From Mesorhizobium loti (GTDB taxonomy: Bacteria > Pseudomonadota > Alphaproteobacteria > Rhizobiales > Rhizobiaceae), in contig NZ_QGGH01000005.1 of assembly GCF_003148495.1 (NCBI RefSeq), positions 248,001 to 312,000 of the forward strand: a stretch of 64,000 bases of DNA. Reading direction: 5' to 3'. Under the pieces are notes generated by a model. The model saw only the letters and a list, made by a program, of their open reading frames with translations. It was not told where the DNA came from and searched no databases. This document shows, piece after piece, positions 16,824-26,286 of the stretch. Each line of letters opens with the position of its first letter. The first letter of the stretch is position 1. Position numbers and translations under genes: made by a program.

Positions 16824-18635
16824 CTATTCCGCCGGTGACGGTTTCTTTCGGAACAGTGCGATCAGATTGTCCCACAGCTCGATCTTGGCGCCCTGGCGCT
16901 TCATGATCACGCCTTGCTGGAGGATCGACAGCGTGTTGTTCCAGGCCCAGTAGATGACTAGGCCGGCCGGGAAACCCGCCATCATGAAGGTGAAGATGAC
17001 GGGCATCCAGGTGAAGATCGCGGCCTGGGTCGGATCTGGCGGCGTCGGGTTCATGCGCATCTGCAGGAACATGGTGACGCCCATGATCAGCGGCCAGACA
17101 CCGATCATCAGCATGTGCGGCAAGGTGACCGGAACGAGGCCGAACAGATTGAAGATCGACGTCGGATCGGGTGCCGCCAGATCCTGGATCCAGCCGAAGA
17201 ACGGCGCATGCCGCATCTCGATGGTGATGTAGAGCACCTTGTAGAGCGAGAAGAAGACCGGAATCTGCAGCGCCACCGGCCAGCAGCCGGCAAGCGGATT
17301 GATCTTCTCGGTCTTGTACAGCTCCATCATCGCCTGCTGCTGCTTCATCTTGTCATCCGCGTATTTCTCGCGGATCTCGAGCATCTTGGGCTGCACCTTC
17401 TTCATGTTCGCCATCGACGCGTAGGACTTGTTGGCGAGTGGGAAGAAGATGGCCTTGACGATGACGGTGGTGGCGAGGATCGCCAGGCCGAAATTGCCGA
17501 AGAATTTGTAGAGCGTGTCGATCAGCCAGAACATCGGCTTGGTGATGAAGTGGAACCAGCCCCAGTCGATCAGCAGGTCGAACCGCTTGATGTGGCGGTC
17601 TTCCGCATAGGCGTTGATCTTGCCGACCTCCTTGGCGCCGGCAAAGATTTCGCTCTCTACCGTCGCCGACTGACCGGCATCGACGGTGATCGGGTCGGTC
17701 AGGAAGTCGGACTGGTAGCGATGGCGGCCATCCTCGAAATAGGCGTAGCGCGGCTGGAACGGCTGCTTCTCGGTCGGCACCAGCGTCACCGCCCAGTATT
17801 TGTCGGTGATGCCGAGCCAGCCGTCGGTCGACTTGCCCGGCGTGAACTGCTTGTCCTTCTCGATGGACGCGTATTTGTGTTCCTGCAGGCCTTCGGTGCC
17901 GGTGAAGCCGATCAGGCCCTCATGCAGCACATAGGTGCTGGCAACGGCCGGCTTGTCGAAACGGGTGACGCGGCCGTAATTGGACAGCGAGACAGCGGCC
18001 GTGCCCGAATTCTGCACCGTGTCGGACACCGTGAACATGTAGTTGGTATCGACGGAAAAGGTGCGCTTGAAGGTCAGGCCCTTGTCGTTCGAATAGGTCA
18101 GCGTGACCGGGGTTGTCGGCGTCAGCGTCGCATTGCCGTCGACGGCCCACACGGTCTCGGGACCAGGCACCGCGCCGGTCTTGTCGTTGCCGACGAAGCC
18201 GATCTCGGCATAGTAGCCATTGGGGAGTGCTGCCGGGTTGAGCAGGCTGATCTCGGGCGAATTCTTGTCGACCGTCTCGGTATAGTGCCTGAGCTTGAGG
18301 TCGTCGAGACGGGCGCCGGTCAGGTTGATCGAACCCTCGAGGCTTGGCGTATCGATCTTGGCGCGGGTCGTCGTGGCGAGTGCCTGTTCGCGGCCGGCCG
18401 GCGTCACGGCGTCGGTGCCGGGTGCGTTCGGAATGGCGCCAGGTGCGGCGGGCGTTCCGGTGTCGGCGCCGGGATTGGCGCCGGCGGCCTTCTTCTGCTC
18501 CTCGACGCGCTGCTGTTCGACGCGGGCCGCGTCGCGCTGGGCTTCGCTGCGCGGCAACACGTAAAAATATTGCCATACCGCCAGGATCAGCACCGACAGC
18601 GCGATGGTGATGAAGAAGTTCCGGTTGTTTTCCAT
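16824..18635 (-). CDS. yidC: Membrane protein insertase YidC
   Basis: YidC inserts and folds inner-membrane proteins, alone or with SecYEG. The 603-residue protein has the Gram-negative layout: an N-terminal transmembrane helix (NFFITIALSVLILAVWQYFYV), a variable Pro/Ala/Gly-rich linker, a large periplasmic beta-sandwich domain (about residues 90-350), then the conserved five-helix core with LAILATTVIVKAIFFPLANKSY (carrying the conserved hydrophilic-groove Arg/Lys region), MMELYKTEKINPLAGCWPVALQIPVFFSLYKVL and a C-terminal FTFMMAGFPAGLVIYWAWNN. It is 14 bp downstream of rnpA, so there is no room for yidD. Confidence 0.97.
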   Translation of the reverse strand: MENNRNFFITIALSVLILAVWQYFYVLPRSEAQRDAARVEQQRVEEQKKAAGANPGADTGTPAAPGAIPNAPGTDAVTPAGREQALATTTRAKIDTPSLEGSINLTGARLDDLKLRHYTETVDKNSPEISLLNPAALPNGYYAEIGFVGNDKTGAVPGPETVWAVDGNATLTPTTPVTLTYSNDKGLTFKRTFSVDTNYMFTVSDTVQNSGTAAVSLSNYGRVTRFDKPAVASTYVLHEGLIGFTGTEGLQEHKYASIEKDKQFTPGKSTDGWLGITDKYWAVTLVPTEKQPFQPRYAYFEDGRHRYQSDFLTDPITVDAGQSATVESEIFAGAKEVGKINAYAEDRHIKRFDLLIDWGWFHFITKPMFWLIDTLYKFFGNFGLAILATTVIVKAIFFPLANKSYASMANMKKVQPKMLEIREKYADDKMKQQQAMMELYKTEKINPLAGCWPVALQIPVFFSLYKVLYITIEMRHAPFFGWIQDLAAPDPTSIFNLFGLVPVTLPHMLMIGVWPLIMGVTMFLQMRMNPTPPDPTQAAIFTWMPVIFTFMMAGFPAGLVIYWAWNNTLSILQQGVIMKRQGAKIELWDNLIALFRKKPSPAE

Positions 18636-18649
18636 CGAAAGCCCTTGGC

Positions 18650-19003
18650 CTATCGTGTTCCGCGCAGTCGGCGGGAGAGTTCGGCCTTCAACTGACCGAA
18701 CGGAATGGTAAGCACGTCTTCACGCCCGACGATGACATAGTCATTGCCAGGCGCCATGTCACTTGCCGCATGCGTACGAACGGCTTCTCGCAGCCGCCGG
18801 CGGACGCGGTTGCGGACAACAGCATTGCCGACCTTCTTGGTGACGGTGTAGCCGACGCGCGGCGACAGGCCGTCGCCACGGTCGAGAACTTCAACGAGAA
18901 AAAGCCGCCCGCGTCGCTTTTCACCACGACGGACGGCCAGGAATTCCGCGCGCTTCAGAAGCCGCTTGGGATTTGGTCCCACTGGCTTGCCGGTTGCGGG
19001 CAA
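18650..19003 (-). CDS. rnpA: Ribonuclease P protein component
   Basis: RnpA binds RNase P RNA and helps it process pre-tRNA 5' ends. The family signature is seen in GNAVVRNRVRRRLREAVR, following LKRAEFLAVRRGEKRRGRLFLVEVL and VGYTVTKKVG. The frame is open through rpmH, so the start is uncertain; I use TTG 19003, which has GGAAGA a short distance upstream and gives 117 residues; GTG 18982 is the main alternative. It lies 16 bp after rpmH, the classic order. Confidence 0.9.
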   Translation of the reverse strand: MPATGKPVGPNPKRLLKRAEFLAVRRGEKRRGRLFLVEVLDRGDGLSPRVGYTVTKKVGNAVVRNRVRRRLREAVRTHAASDMAPGNDYVIVGREDVLTIPFGQLKAELSRRLRGTR

Positions 19004-19019
19004 CGATCTCGTCTTCCGT

Positions 19020-19154
19020 TCAGGCGCTGAGCCGCTTGCGACCGCGGTTGCGGCGAGCTGCGACGACGCCGCGACCACCCTTGGTGGCCATGCGGGCACG
19101 GAAGCCGTGCCGACGTTTGCGGACGAGTTTAGACGGTTGGTAGGTACGCTTCAT
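19020..19154 (-). CDS. rpmH: 50S ribosomal protein L34
   Basis: A 44-residue, highly basic protein: MKRTYQPSKLVRKRRHGFRA, then RMATKGGRGVVAARRNRGRK ending RLSA. It is the complete L34 sequence pattern. ATG 19154 to TGA 19020. It begins the rpmH-rnpA-yidC operon. Confidence 0.98.
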   Translation of the reverse strand: MKRTYQPSKLVRKRRHGFRARMATKGGRGVVAARRNRGRKRLSA

Positions 19155-19424
19155 TTGTTTTAATACCGCGGGGTGCGGCCCTTCTTGATTCTGTCACTGT
19201 GTAACAGGAGCTTTGCCGGGCCGGCTTTGGCGCGATCGAAACCGCGCCGGGACGAATGGCCCGAGCGTGTGCGGGCTTATAGAAAGAAGGCTTTTGGAAG
19301 TCAATCCGGAGTCGTCGGGCGCAAGCCGGGCGTCGTTCAGGTCGGTTTATGTTTCCGACCAAGGATGAAATTGGCAAAAAAGCCGTAATCGCCTAATCTG
19401 CGTTGATCAAGTGATTGTGAAGAC

Positions 19425-20924
19425 ATGGACCGCATGAGCGAAACCATACAAGCGCAGGAAACGATCGGCACGGCGGAGCCAGCCATCGTGCGCACGGTGC
19501 CGCTGTCGCGCGGCCTGTCGACCAAGCTGCTGCTGCTCACCATTGTTTTCGTGCTGCTGGCCGAAGTGCTGATCTTCCTGCCCTGGATCGCCAGCTACCG
19601 GCTGAACTGGCTGAAGGAGCGGCTGAGCACGGCGGCGGCGGTGTCGATCGTGCTGGTGCAGGGTGAACCCACCTCGCTGTCGCGCACGGCGCAGAACGAC
19701 GTGCTGATGGCAATCGGCGCCAAGGCGATCGCCGTGCGCGACGGCGGCGTCTCGCGGCTGCTGGTGGTGGCCGAAATGCCGCCGAAGGTCGACGAACACA
19801 TCGATATCGCCTCGATCGGCATGATCAAGGGCATGACCGGCGCGCTCGACACGCTGTTTTTCGGCGGCGGCCGGATGCTCCGCGTCTTCGGCCCGGTCGG
19901 CGACTCGGACAAGGAGTTCGAGCTGATCATGCCGGACAACAGCTTGCGCAATGCGATGCTGCGATATTCCCGCAACGTCGCCTTTGTCTCGCTGCTGATC
20001 TCGCTGTTCACCGCCATGCTGGTCTATGCCGCCATCGACCTGATCATGATCGGGCCGATCCGGACGATGACGCGCTCGATGCTGTCTTTCTCCGAAGCCC
20101 CCGACGATCCCGGGCGCATCATCCATCCGGCCGCCCGCGCCGACGAGATCGGCGTCGCCGAGCGCGAGCTGTCGCAGATGCAGGAGCGGCTGCAGAAAAT
20201 GCTCTCCGAGCAGAAGCACCTTGCCGACCTTGGCCTCGCCGTCTCCAAGATCAACCATGACATGCGCAACATCCTGGCTTCGGCGCAGCTGATGTCGGAC
20301 CGCCTGCGCCAGGTCAAGGACCCGACCGTGCAGGCCTTCGCGCCGAAACTGCTGCGCGCGCTCGACCGCGCCGTCTCCTATTCCGAAGGCGTGCTCGCCT
20401 ATGGCCGCACCCAGGAGCCGCCACCGGCGCGCCGACGCTTGCGGCTGCGCCAACTGGTCGAGGACGTGCACGGCCTGCTCGACATCGAGCAAGGCATCGA
20501 GTTCGTCAATTCCGTCGAGCCGGCCTTCGAGGTAGACGCCGATTCCGACCAGCTGTTCCGCGTGCTCACCAATCTGTGCCGCAACTCGGTGCAGGCGATG
20601 GCGGCAGACAGCGAAAGCGCCCTGGTGCGCCGCCTGGCGGTGTCGGCCGTGCGCCTGGGCAGCGTCAGCCGCATCGCCGTCAGCGACACCGGCCCCGGCC
20701 TGCCACCCAAGGCGCGCGAGAACCTGTTCGCGGCCTTTCGCGGCTCGGCGCGCAGCGGCGGCACCGGCCTTGGCCTGGCGATCGCGCATGAGTTGATCCG
20801 CGCGCATGGCGGCACGGTGGAACTGGTCGAGAGCATTGGCGGGCGCACCACATTCGCGGTCACCATCCCCGACCAGCCGGTCCGGCTCGACCAGGCCCGC
20901 AACGGCCTGCGCCGCCCGGCATGA
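19425..20924 (+). CDS. Membrane sensor histidine kinase (no adjacent response regulator)
   Basis: The 499-residue protein has transmembrane helices at about 32-54 (LLLLTIVFVLLAEVLIFLPWI) and about 187-210 (FVSLLISLFTAMLVYAAIDLIMI) around a periplasmic sensing region, then a HAMP-like linker (GPIRTMTRSMLSFSEAPDDP), a phosphorylation box SKINHDMRNILASAQLMSDR with the His in NHDMRN, an N box (NLCRNSVQAM), G1 (DTGPGLPP) and G2 (GTGLGLAIAHELIRAHGG). It should autophosphorylate with ATP. No response regulator gene is next to it, so the partner is elsewhere. It is divergent from rpmH and transcribed alone. Confidence 0.93.
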   Translation: MDRMSETIQAQETIGTAEPAIVRTVPLSRGLSTKLLLLTIVFVLLAEVLIFLPWIASYRLNWLKERLSTAAAVSIVLVQGEPTSLSRTAQNDVLMAIGAKAIAVRDGGVSRLLVVAEMPPKVDEHIDIASIGMIKGMTGALDTLFFGGGRMLRVFGPVGDSDKEFELIMPDNSLRNAMLRYSRNVAFVSLLISLFTAMLVYAAIDLIMIGPIRTMTRSMLSFSEAPDDPGRIIHPAARADEIGVAERELSQMQERLQKMLSEQKHLADLGLAVSKINHDMRNILASAQLMSDRLRQVKDPTVQAFAPKLLRALDRAVSYSEGVLAYGRTQEPPPARRRLRLRQLVEDVHGLLDIEQGIEFVNSVEPAFEVDADSDQLFRVLTNLCRNSVQAMAADSESALVRRLAVSAVRLGSVSRIAVSDTGPGLPPKARENLFAAFRGSARSGGTGLGLAIAHELIRAHGGTVELVESIGGRTTFAVTIPDQPVRLDQARNGLRRPA

Positions 20925-21229
20925 TAGGGTTGGGCTGTTTCGCCCGGCAATCCGCGCCTACCCAGCCTTCGAATTTGGAATGCATATAGCCGAAGCGGCT
21001 CCGGCAAAGAGAACCGCACGGGCTGGAGACAATCCAGAGCCCGGACATGCCACGCCGAGCTGTTACGATGCGCCGGGCAAACGGCCCGTCATCGCCGGAT
21101 GACACGCCTGCGACAAAACTTTTACCGGATCGGCTTGCTTTTCGGAAATTCAGTCGCTAGGGAACACGTCTCGTCGCGGTCGGTCGTTCACGATCGGCTC
21201 GCGGGGTCATGGAAAGCATGGCCTGTTGC
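20925..21229 (+). other. Intergenic stretch holding a possible tRNA promoter
   Basis: No gene is supported in these 305 bases. TTGCTT (21135-21140) and TAGGGA (21158-21163) are separated by 17 bp and could be the tRNA promoter, giving a leader of about 60 bases before the tRNA. Nothing else stands out. Confidence 0.3.
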
Positions 21230-21306
21230 GCGCCCGTAGCTCAGCTGGATAGAGCACCAGACTACGAATCTGGGGGTCAGGAGTTCGAATCTCTTCGGGC
21301 GCGCCA
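21230..21306 (+). tRNA. tRNA-Arg (anticodon ACG)
   Basis: A 77-base cloverleaf with encoded CCA. Acceptor arms GCGCCCG (21230-21236) and CGGGCGC (21296-21302) pair fully; the anticodon arm CCAGA-CTACGAA-TCTGG carries ACG in the loop, and the T arm contains GTTCGAATC. ACG is read as inosine-CG after deamination and decodes CGU, CGC and CGA. Confidence 0.98.
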
Positions 21307-21395
21307 AAATCATCCATGGGCTATGGTTCGTTGATTTGCGACCGCTGCTGTCTCATTCGCAGGACAGGCGGATACCAGCGGAGCCTGATTTGACC

Positions 21396-22154
21396 ATGCC
21401 TCCTACCAGCATCAGGCGCGCACTTATCACCGGAGCCGGCGCCGCCGACGGCATTGGCTTTGCCATTGCCCGGCAGCTCGGCCATGCCGGCCATGCCGTT
21501 TTCCTCACGGGCGCCAGTGCGCGTGTGCTCGATCGCGCCACCGAGCTTTATACCGAAGGCATCGATGCCAAAGCCGTGGTCGCCGATCTCACCATTGCTG
21601 CTGATGTCGCGCGGTTGCGGGATGATGTCGGCGCCGTCGATATCCTGGTCAACAATGCCGGCATGGGCTCGCTGGCATCACCCTCGGTCGACAAGACGTT
21701 TCTCGCCATGACCGAGGCCGACTGGGACCAAGGGATCGACGTCAGCCTGAAGACGGCATTCCTCGTCACGAAGGCGTTTCTGCCGGCGATGGTCGACGCG
21801 GGCTACGGGCGCATCGTCAATGTGGCGTCGGTCACCGGGCCACTGGTGTCCTTCGAAGGCACATCAGCCTATTCCGCCGCCAAGGCCGGCATGGTGGGCC
21901 TGACGCGCGCACTCGCGCTCGAAGTGGCGAAAAACGGCATCACGGCCAATGCCGTCGCCCCCGGCTGGATCGAAACGGGTTCGTCGAGCGAGATGGAGCG
22001 GCAAGCCGCCCTGCATACGCCGCCGGCGCGGGCCGGGCGGCCGGATGAGGTTGCCGCTGCGGTCGTGTTCCTGGCCTCGGAAGGCGCCAGTTATGTCAAC
22101 GGCGCCCTGCTGGTGGTCGACGGCGGCAACAGCCTTCAGGAGCGCAAGGGCTGA
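21396..22154 (+). CDS. SDR-family NAD(P)-dependent oxidoreductase
   Basis: The 252-residue classical short-chain dehydrogenase has a TGAGAADGIGFAIA cofactor motif (TGxxxxxGIG with two extra residues), NNAG at about residue 87, catalytic Ser in NVASVTG and the YSAAKAG catalytic Tyr/Lys pair, and a C-terminal VNGALLVVDGGNSL typical of FabG-like enzymes. It reduces or oxidises a carbonyl/alcohol; the substrate cannot be told. ATG 21396 is used. It is convergent with the GntR gene and may be unrelated to the ABC operon beyond it. Confidence 0.92.
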   Translation: MPPTSIRRALITGAGAADGIGFAIARQLGHAGHAVFLTGASARVLDRATELYTEGIDAKAVVADLTIAADVARLRDDVGAVDILVNNAGMGSLASPSVDKTFLAMTEADWDQGIDVSLKTAFLVTKAFLPAMVDAGYGRIVNVASVTGPLVSFEGTSAYSAAKAGMVGLTRALALEVAKNGITANAVAPGWIETGSSSEMERQAALHTPPARAGRPDEVAAAVVFLASEGASYVNGALLVVDGGNSLQERKG

Positions 22155-22218
22155 AGGCTCAAAGGCGCTTGTCGTCAGGGTCTCTCGGCGGGCAGGCCTC
22201 GCCCAAGCTCCTCGCCCC

Positions 22219-22920
22219 TCACGACGCCTTGGCCAGAAAGTTCCGATAGTCCGACTTGGCCTGCAGCAGGCGCAAAACGTTGTCTCGCGATCCCCGCACA
22301 TGGGCGCGCGCCAGCGTGCCGGCGCGGCTGGCGTCGCCGGCACAGATGGCGTCGACGATTTCAGCGTGCTCGTCGCGGGCGATCTTCCATTCGTCCAGCC
22401 AGAGCAGTTCCGTCCAGACATAGTGCTGGCACTTGTCGAGGATGCCGCACAGCATGCCGTGCAGCATCACGTTGCCGCTGATTTCGGCGATGACGCGGTG
22501 CAGGTCGATGCCGACTTCCAGTTCCTGGAATTTTTCCCTGTTGGTGCGCTCCGGAATGGCGGCCAGCCGCTCGCATTCGGCCAGCATGGCGCGCAGCCGC
22601 GCCTTGTCCGCCTCCGTTGCCGCCGCTGCCGCCAGTTCCGTCGCATGGCCGTCGAGCAGCTCGCGGATCTCGAACGCCTCGCGGAACATGTTGATGTCGA
22701 ACTCGGTGACGACATAGCCCTGGCGCGGCCGGCCGGTGACCAGGCCGTCGCGCTCGAGGCGGTTGAAGGCCTCGCGCACCGGCGTGCGGCTGACAGTCAG
22801 TCTCGCGGCGATGTCGTTTTCGGTGACGCGCGAACCCGGCGGGATCTGGCCGGTCACGATCATCGCCTTGAGCGCGGAGTAGACCGAGTCGCGCAGCGTA
22901 TTTTTGGTTTCCTTGGCCAA
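22219..22920 (-). CDS. GntR-family regulator with FCD domain
   Basis: The 233-residue protein has an N-terminal GntR winged helix (LRDSVYSALKAMIVTGQIPPGSRVTENDIAARLTVSRTPVREAFNRLERDGLVTGRPRQGYVV) and a C-terminal FCD ligand domain with metal-binding residues in EVGIDLHRVIAEISGN and DEHAEIVDAI and ARAHVRGS. FCD regulators usually sense small carboxylates or amino acids. The start is TTG 22920 with AAGGGAA just upstream. It is divergent from the polyamine-type transporter operon, whose upstream region contains TTGTATACAA and TGTTGACAACA, so it should regulate that operon. Confidence 0.93.
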   Translation of the reverse strand: MAKETKNTLRDSVYSALKAMIVTGQIPPGSRVTENDIAARLTVSRTPVREAFNRLERDGLVTGRPRQGYVVTEFDINMFREAFEIRELLDGHATELAAAAATEADKARLRAMLAECERLAAIPERTNREKFQELEVGIDLHRVIAEISGNVMLHGMLCGILDKCQHYVWTELLWLDEWKIARDEHAEIVDAICAGDASRAGTLARAHVRGSRDNVLRLLQAKSDYRNFLAKAS

Positions 22921-23063
22921 GGTTCCCTTCCCACTTCTCCGGCCTTCCAGCCGGAACACGCATAGCTGTAGCCGCAGTCGGCGCAATTTGCCACGCCCCC
23001 AGCGAGGTCGTCCCTCGCCACCTTGTCCGGCGCGAAACGCGTAGATTCGATCGCGCCGGATGG

Positions 23064-23108
23064 TGTTGACAACATCGATCCCTAAGCTACACTCAAAATT
23101 GTATACAA
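23064..23108. promoter_or_regulatory. GntR/FCD operator candidates
   Basis: TGTTGACAACA (23064-23074) and TTGTATACAA (23099-23108) are perfect inverted repeats in the divergent region. The second matches the GTATAC-centred operators common for FCD-type GntR regulators and sits about 50 bp upstream of the binding-protein start. Confidence 0.6.
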
Positions 23109-23158
23109 AATAGCATGCTAAATTAAAAACAATGGGAACACCGGTTGGAGAGCCGAAA

Positions 23159-24199
23159 ATGAACAGGACCAGAAGCGTTAGCGTTGTTGCGGTTGCCGCC
23201 CTCATGGCGTCGTTCGCGGCCCCCGCCATGGCGGGCGACACCATCACCGTCGCCTCATGGGGCGGCACCTACCAGGAGGCGCAGACCAAGGCGTTCTTCA
23301 AGCCGACCGCCGACGCGCTCGGCATCACCATCAAGGAAGACACCACCAACGGCCTCGACGACGTGCGGCTACAGGTGACCGGCAATGCGGTGAAATGGGA
23401 CATCACCGAACTTGGCGCCGACGAATGCGCGCGTGGCTCGAAGGAAGGGCTATTCGAGAAACTCGACTACGGCATCATCGACAAGAGCGGCATCAACCCG
23501 AAGCTTGTCCATGACGACTGGGTCGGTATTTCCTACACCTCGGTCGTGCTGATCTACCGGACCGATGTCTTCGGCGACAAAGGCCCGAAGACATGGGCCG
23601 ATTTCTGGAACGTGGAAAAATTCCCGGGACGGCGCGCGCTGAGCGGCAGCCAGTCGACCGAAACGCTGAGCGTCGCGGCACTGGCCGAGGGCGTTCCGAT
23701 CGACAAGGTCTATCCGGTCGATATCGACGGCGCCTTGAAATCCGTCGACAAGATCCGCGGCCATGTCGACGCCTGGTGGACCTCCGGCGCCCAGGCCATG
23801 CAGCTGGTGAAAGACGGCGAGGTCGATATGGCGAGCATCTGGAACGGCCGCGCCGGCACCTTGAAGAAGGAAGGCGCGCCGGTCAGCTTCTCGTTCGACC
23901 AGGGCGTGCTGACCGCCGACTGCATGGTCATCCCCAAGGGTGCCAAGAACAAGGAAGCGGCGATGAAGGCGCTGGCGATGTTCGTCAGCCCGCAACTGCA
24001 GGCCAATCTGCCGCTCTATGTCGATAATGGCCCGGTCAACGAGAAGGCTTTCGAGACAGGCAAGATCCCACAGGACAGGATCAAGGACATCAATTCGGCA
24101 CCCGAAAACGTCAAGAAGCAGGTGCTGCAGGATGCCGAGTTCTGGCGCGACAATCTGGTCGAGGCGACGGAAAAGTTCAACAATCTGATCCAGCAATAG
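23159..24199 (+). CDS. ABC transporter substrate-binding protein, polyamine (PotD) type
   Basis: A 346-residue periplasmic protein with a Sec signal (MNRTRSVSVVAVAALMASFAAPAMA, cut before GDTI). The mature start TITVASWGGTYQEAQTKAFFKP is typical of PotD/PotF-like binding proteins, as is the WDITELGADE and VDAWWTSGAQAMQLVKDGEVDMASIWNGRAG core. It begins the operon and is followed by one ATPase and two permeases, which completes the importer. The true ligand may be a polyamine, an opine-like compound or a gamma-glutamyl derivative given the next genes. Confidence 0.93.
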   Translation: MNRTRSVSVVAVAALMASFAAPAMAGDTITVASWGGTYQEAQTKAFFKPTADALGITIKEDTTNGLDDVRLQVTGNAVKWDITELGADECARGSKEGLFEKLDYGIIDKSGINPKLVHDDWVGISYTSVVLIYRTDVFGDKGPKTWADFWNVEKFPGRRALSGSQSTETLSVAALAEGVPIDKVYPVDIDGALKSVDKIRGHVDAWWTSGAQAMQLVKDGEVDMASIWNGRAGTLKKEGAPVSFSFDQGVLTADCMVIPKGAKNKEAAMKALAMFVSPQLQANLPLYVDNGPVNEKAFETGKIPQDRIKDINSAPENVKKQVLQDAEFWRDNLVEATEKFNNLIQQ

Positions 24200-24283
24200 G
24201 CTGCGGCCGGAAGCTCACGGCGAGGCGGCGCTAGCAGCGTCTGCCTCGTCAGTTCTTGCTTGCCGCCCAAGGAGAGAAAAATC

Positions 24284-25366
24284 TTGTCCATTGCGCCATC
24301 CGCGCTGCCGATCAGCATGCGCGGCATCGAGAAACGATTTGGCAGCGTAGCGGTGCTGCGCGACCTCAACCTCGATGTCGAGGCCGGTGAGTTCCTGACG
24401 CTGCTCGGGCCTTCCGGGTCCGGAAAGACGACGCTGCTGATGATCCTTGCCGGCTTTGTGCGGGCCAATGCCGGCAGCATCAAGGTTGGCAATGACGAGA
24501 TCATCACCACGCCGCCGCACAAGCGCAACATCGGCATGGTGTTCCAGAACTACGCGCTGTTTCCGCATATGAACGTCTTTCACAACATCGCCTTTCCGCT
24601 GAAGCAGCGCAGCGTCACCGCCGCCAAGACGGCCGAGCGTGTCGAGAAGGCGCTGGATCTGGTGAAATTACAGGGGCTGGGCGAGCGCCGGGTCGACCAG
24701 CTTTCCGGCGGCCAGCGCCAGCGCGTGGCGCTGGCGCGCGCCATCGTCTTCGAGCCGCGCATCGTGCTGATGGACGAACCGCTGTCGGCGCTGGACAAGG
24801 GCCTACGCGAGCACATGCAGATCGAACTGCGCGCCCTGCATCGCCGGCTTGGCATGACCACGGTCTATGTCACCCATGACCAGCGCGAAGCCATCACCAT
24901 GTCGGACCGCATTGCAGTCATGAACGGTGGACGCATTGAACAGCTCGACAGACCTGAAACCCTCTACGCCACGCCGCAAACGCGGTTTGTAGCCGGCTTC
25001 ATCGGCGAATCGAATTTCATCCCGGTCGAGTGCCGCAACGGCTCCGTCTGGTACGAGGACCGCAGAATCCACACGGCAGCACCAGTGCCGGCGGCTGGCC
25101 AGCACCTGATGGTGGTGCGGCCGGAAAAGCTGCGGCTCTTGGCAAATGCCGAACCGGCAAGCGGCGTCAACGTGCTCAACGCGACACTCAGTGACATCAT
25201 CTACCAGGGCGACAGCTTCGTCTGCTACGCGGTGCTGCGCGATGGGCGCCAGCTGACATTGCGTGACTATTGCCGCAGCGACGTGCTGGCGAAAATGCCG
25301 GCTTCCGGCCAGCCGGTCAGCCTCGGCCTCGACGCGCAGGACACGATCCTGGTGGCGGCAGACTGA
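24284..25366 (+). CDS. ABC transporter ATP-binding protein, PotA type
   Basis: The 360-residue ATPase has Walker A (LGPSGSGKTTLLMILAGF), Q-loop (GMVFQNYALFPHM), signature LSGGQRQRVALARAI, Walker B (IVLMDEPLSALDKG) and H-loop (VYVTHDQREA), then a C-terminal TOBE domain. It energises import with the two permeases that follow. An AAGGAGAG site at 24269-24276 selects TTG 24284 as the start. Its stop overlaps the first permease start by one base (TGATG at 25364-25368). Confidence 0.94.
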   Translation: MSIAPSALPISMRGIEKRFGSVAVLRDLNLDVEAGEFLTLLGPSGSGKTTLLMILAGFVRANAGSIKVGNDEIITTPPHKRNIGMVFQNYALFPHMNVFHNIAFPLKQRSVTAAKTAERVEKALDLVKLQGLGERRVDQLSGGQRQRVALARAIVFEPRIVLMDEPLSALDKGLREHMQIELRALHRRLGMTTVYVTHDQREAITMSDRIAVMNGGRIEQLDRPETLYATPQTRFVAGFIGESNFIPVECRNGSVWYEDRRIHTAAPVPAAGQHLMVVRPEKLRLLANAEPASGVNVLNATLSDIIYQGDSFVCYAVLRDGRQLTLRDYCRSDVLAKMPASGQPVSLGLDAQDTILVAAD

Positions 25367-26286
25367 TGAGCGCGCCCGCCCTCATGCAAGAGACTGCCGG
25401 CGCGGGCCAGGACCTGAACGCGCAGGCGCTGCGCACTGACGCGCGGCGCGAGTCGTTGCGGCTGCTGGCGCTGCTGTCGCCGAGCCTGTTCCTGGTCTTC
25501 GCCATCATCATCGTGCCGATCGGCTGGCTGTTCTGGCTGTCGCTGTTCGACGAGGCCGGCGCCTTCAGCGCCGCCAACTATGCGCGCTTCTTCGAGCAGG
25601 TCTCCTACATCAAGACCTTCACAACCACCTTCAAGGTCGCCTTCATCGTCACCGGCGCCTGTGTCCTGCTTGGCTATCCCTTGGCCTACATGCTGTCGCA
25701 GCTGCCGCGCCGGGCGGCGTCGATCTGCCTGATTTTTGTCATCCTGCCGTTCTGGACATCGGTGCTGGTGCGCACCTATGCCTGGCTGGTGATCCTGCAG
25801 CGCAAGGGCCTGATCAACAGCTGGCTAATCGACCTCGGTGTCATCAGCCAGCCGCTGTCGCTCGCCAACAATCTGTCGGGCGTCGTCATCGGCATGACGC
25901 ATATCCTGCTGCCGTTCCTGGTGCTGCCGCTCTATGCCTCGATGAAGACGATCGACACCGACTGCCTGCGCGCCGGCATGAACCTCGGCGCCGGCCCGGT
26001 CGCCACCTTCCGGCAGATCTTCTTTCCGCTGTCGCTGCCCGGCCTCGCCTCGGGCGTGGTCATCGTCTTCGTGCTCTGCCTGGGCTTCTTCGTCACGCCT
26101 GCGCTGATGGGCGGCGGCAAGGTGATCATGTGGGCGATGCGCATGGAACAGACCACCAGCCTCTATTCCAACTGGGGTGCGGGTGCGGCACTTGGCGTGG
26201 TGCTGCTGGTGGTCACGCTGGCGCTTCTCGGCCTGTTCCAGTGGCTGCTCGGCGCGCGCGCCACCGGTGTGTGGAGTTCGCGATGA
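25366..26286 (+). CDS. ABC transporter permease, PotB type
   Basis: The 306-residue inner-membrane protein has about six helices and the binding-protein-dependent permease EAA-like loop (LRAGMNLGAGPVATFRQIFFPLSLPGLASG), through which it contacts the ATPase. ATG 25366 shares its A with the preceding stop codon, and its own stop overlaps the next permease start by ATGA. It forms the channel with the second permease. Confidence 0.94.
   Translation: MSAPALMQETAGAGQDLNAQALRTDARRESLRLLALLSPSLFLVFAIIIVPIGWLFWLSLFDEAGAFSAANYARFFEQVSYIKTFTTTFKVAFIVTGACVLLGYPLAYMLSQLPRRAASICLIFVILPFWTSVLVRTYAWLVILQRKGLINSWLIDLGVISQPLSLANNLSGVVIGMTHILLPFLVLPLYASMKTIDTDCLRAGMNLGAGPVATFRQIFFPLSLPGLASGVVIVFVLCLGFFVTPALMGGGKVIMWAMRMEQTTSLYSNWGAGAALGVVLLVVTLALLGLFQWLLGARATGVWSSR

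Noticed and set aside
17115..18695. Long plus-strand open frame opposite yidC
   Set aside because: It is an antisense shadow in GC-rich coding DNA: composition is Arg/Asp/Gly-rich without any domain, and yidC on the other strand is fully conserved.
19155..19424. Replication origin upstream of rpmH
   Set aside because: rpmH-rnpA is near oriC in some phyla, but there is no dnaA, no DnaA-box cluster and no AT-rich unwinding region here, and Rhizobiales place oriC elsewhere.
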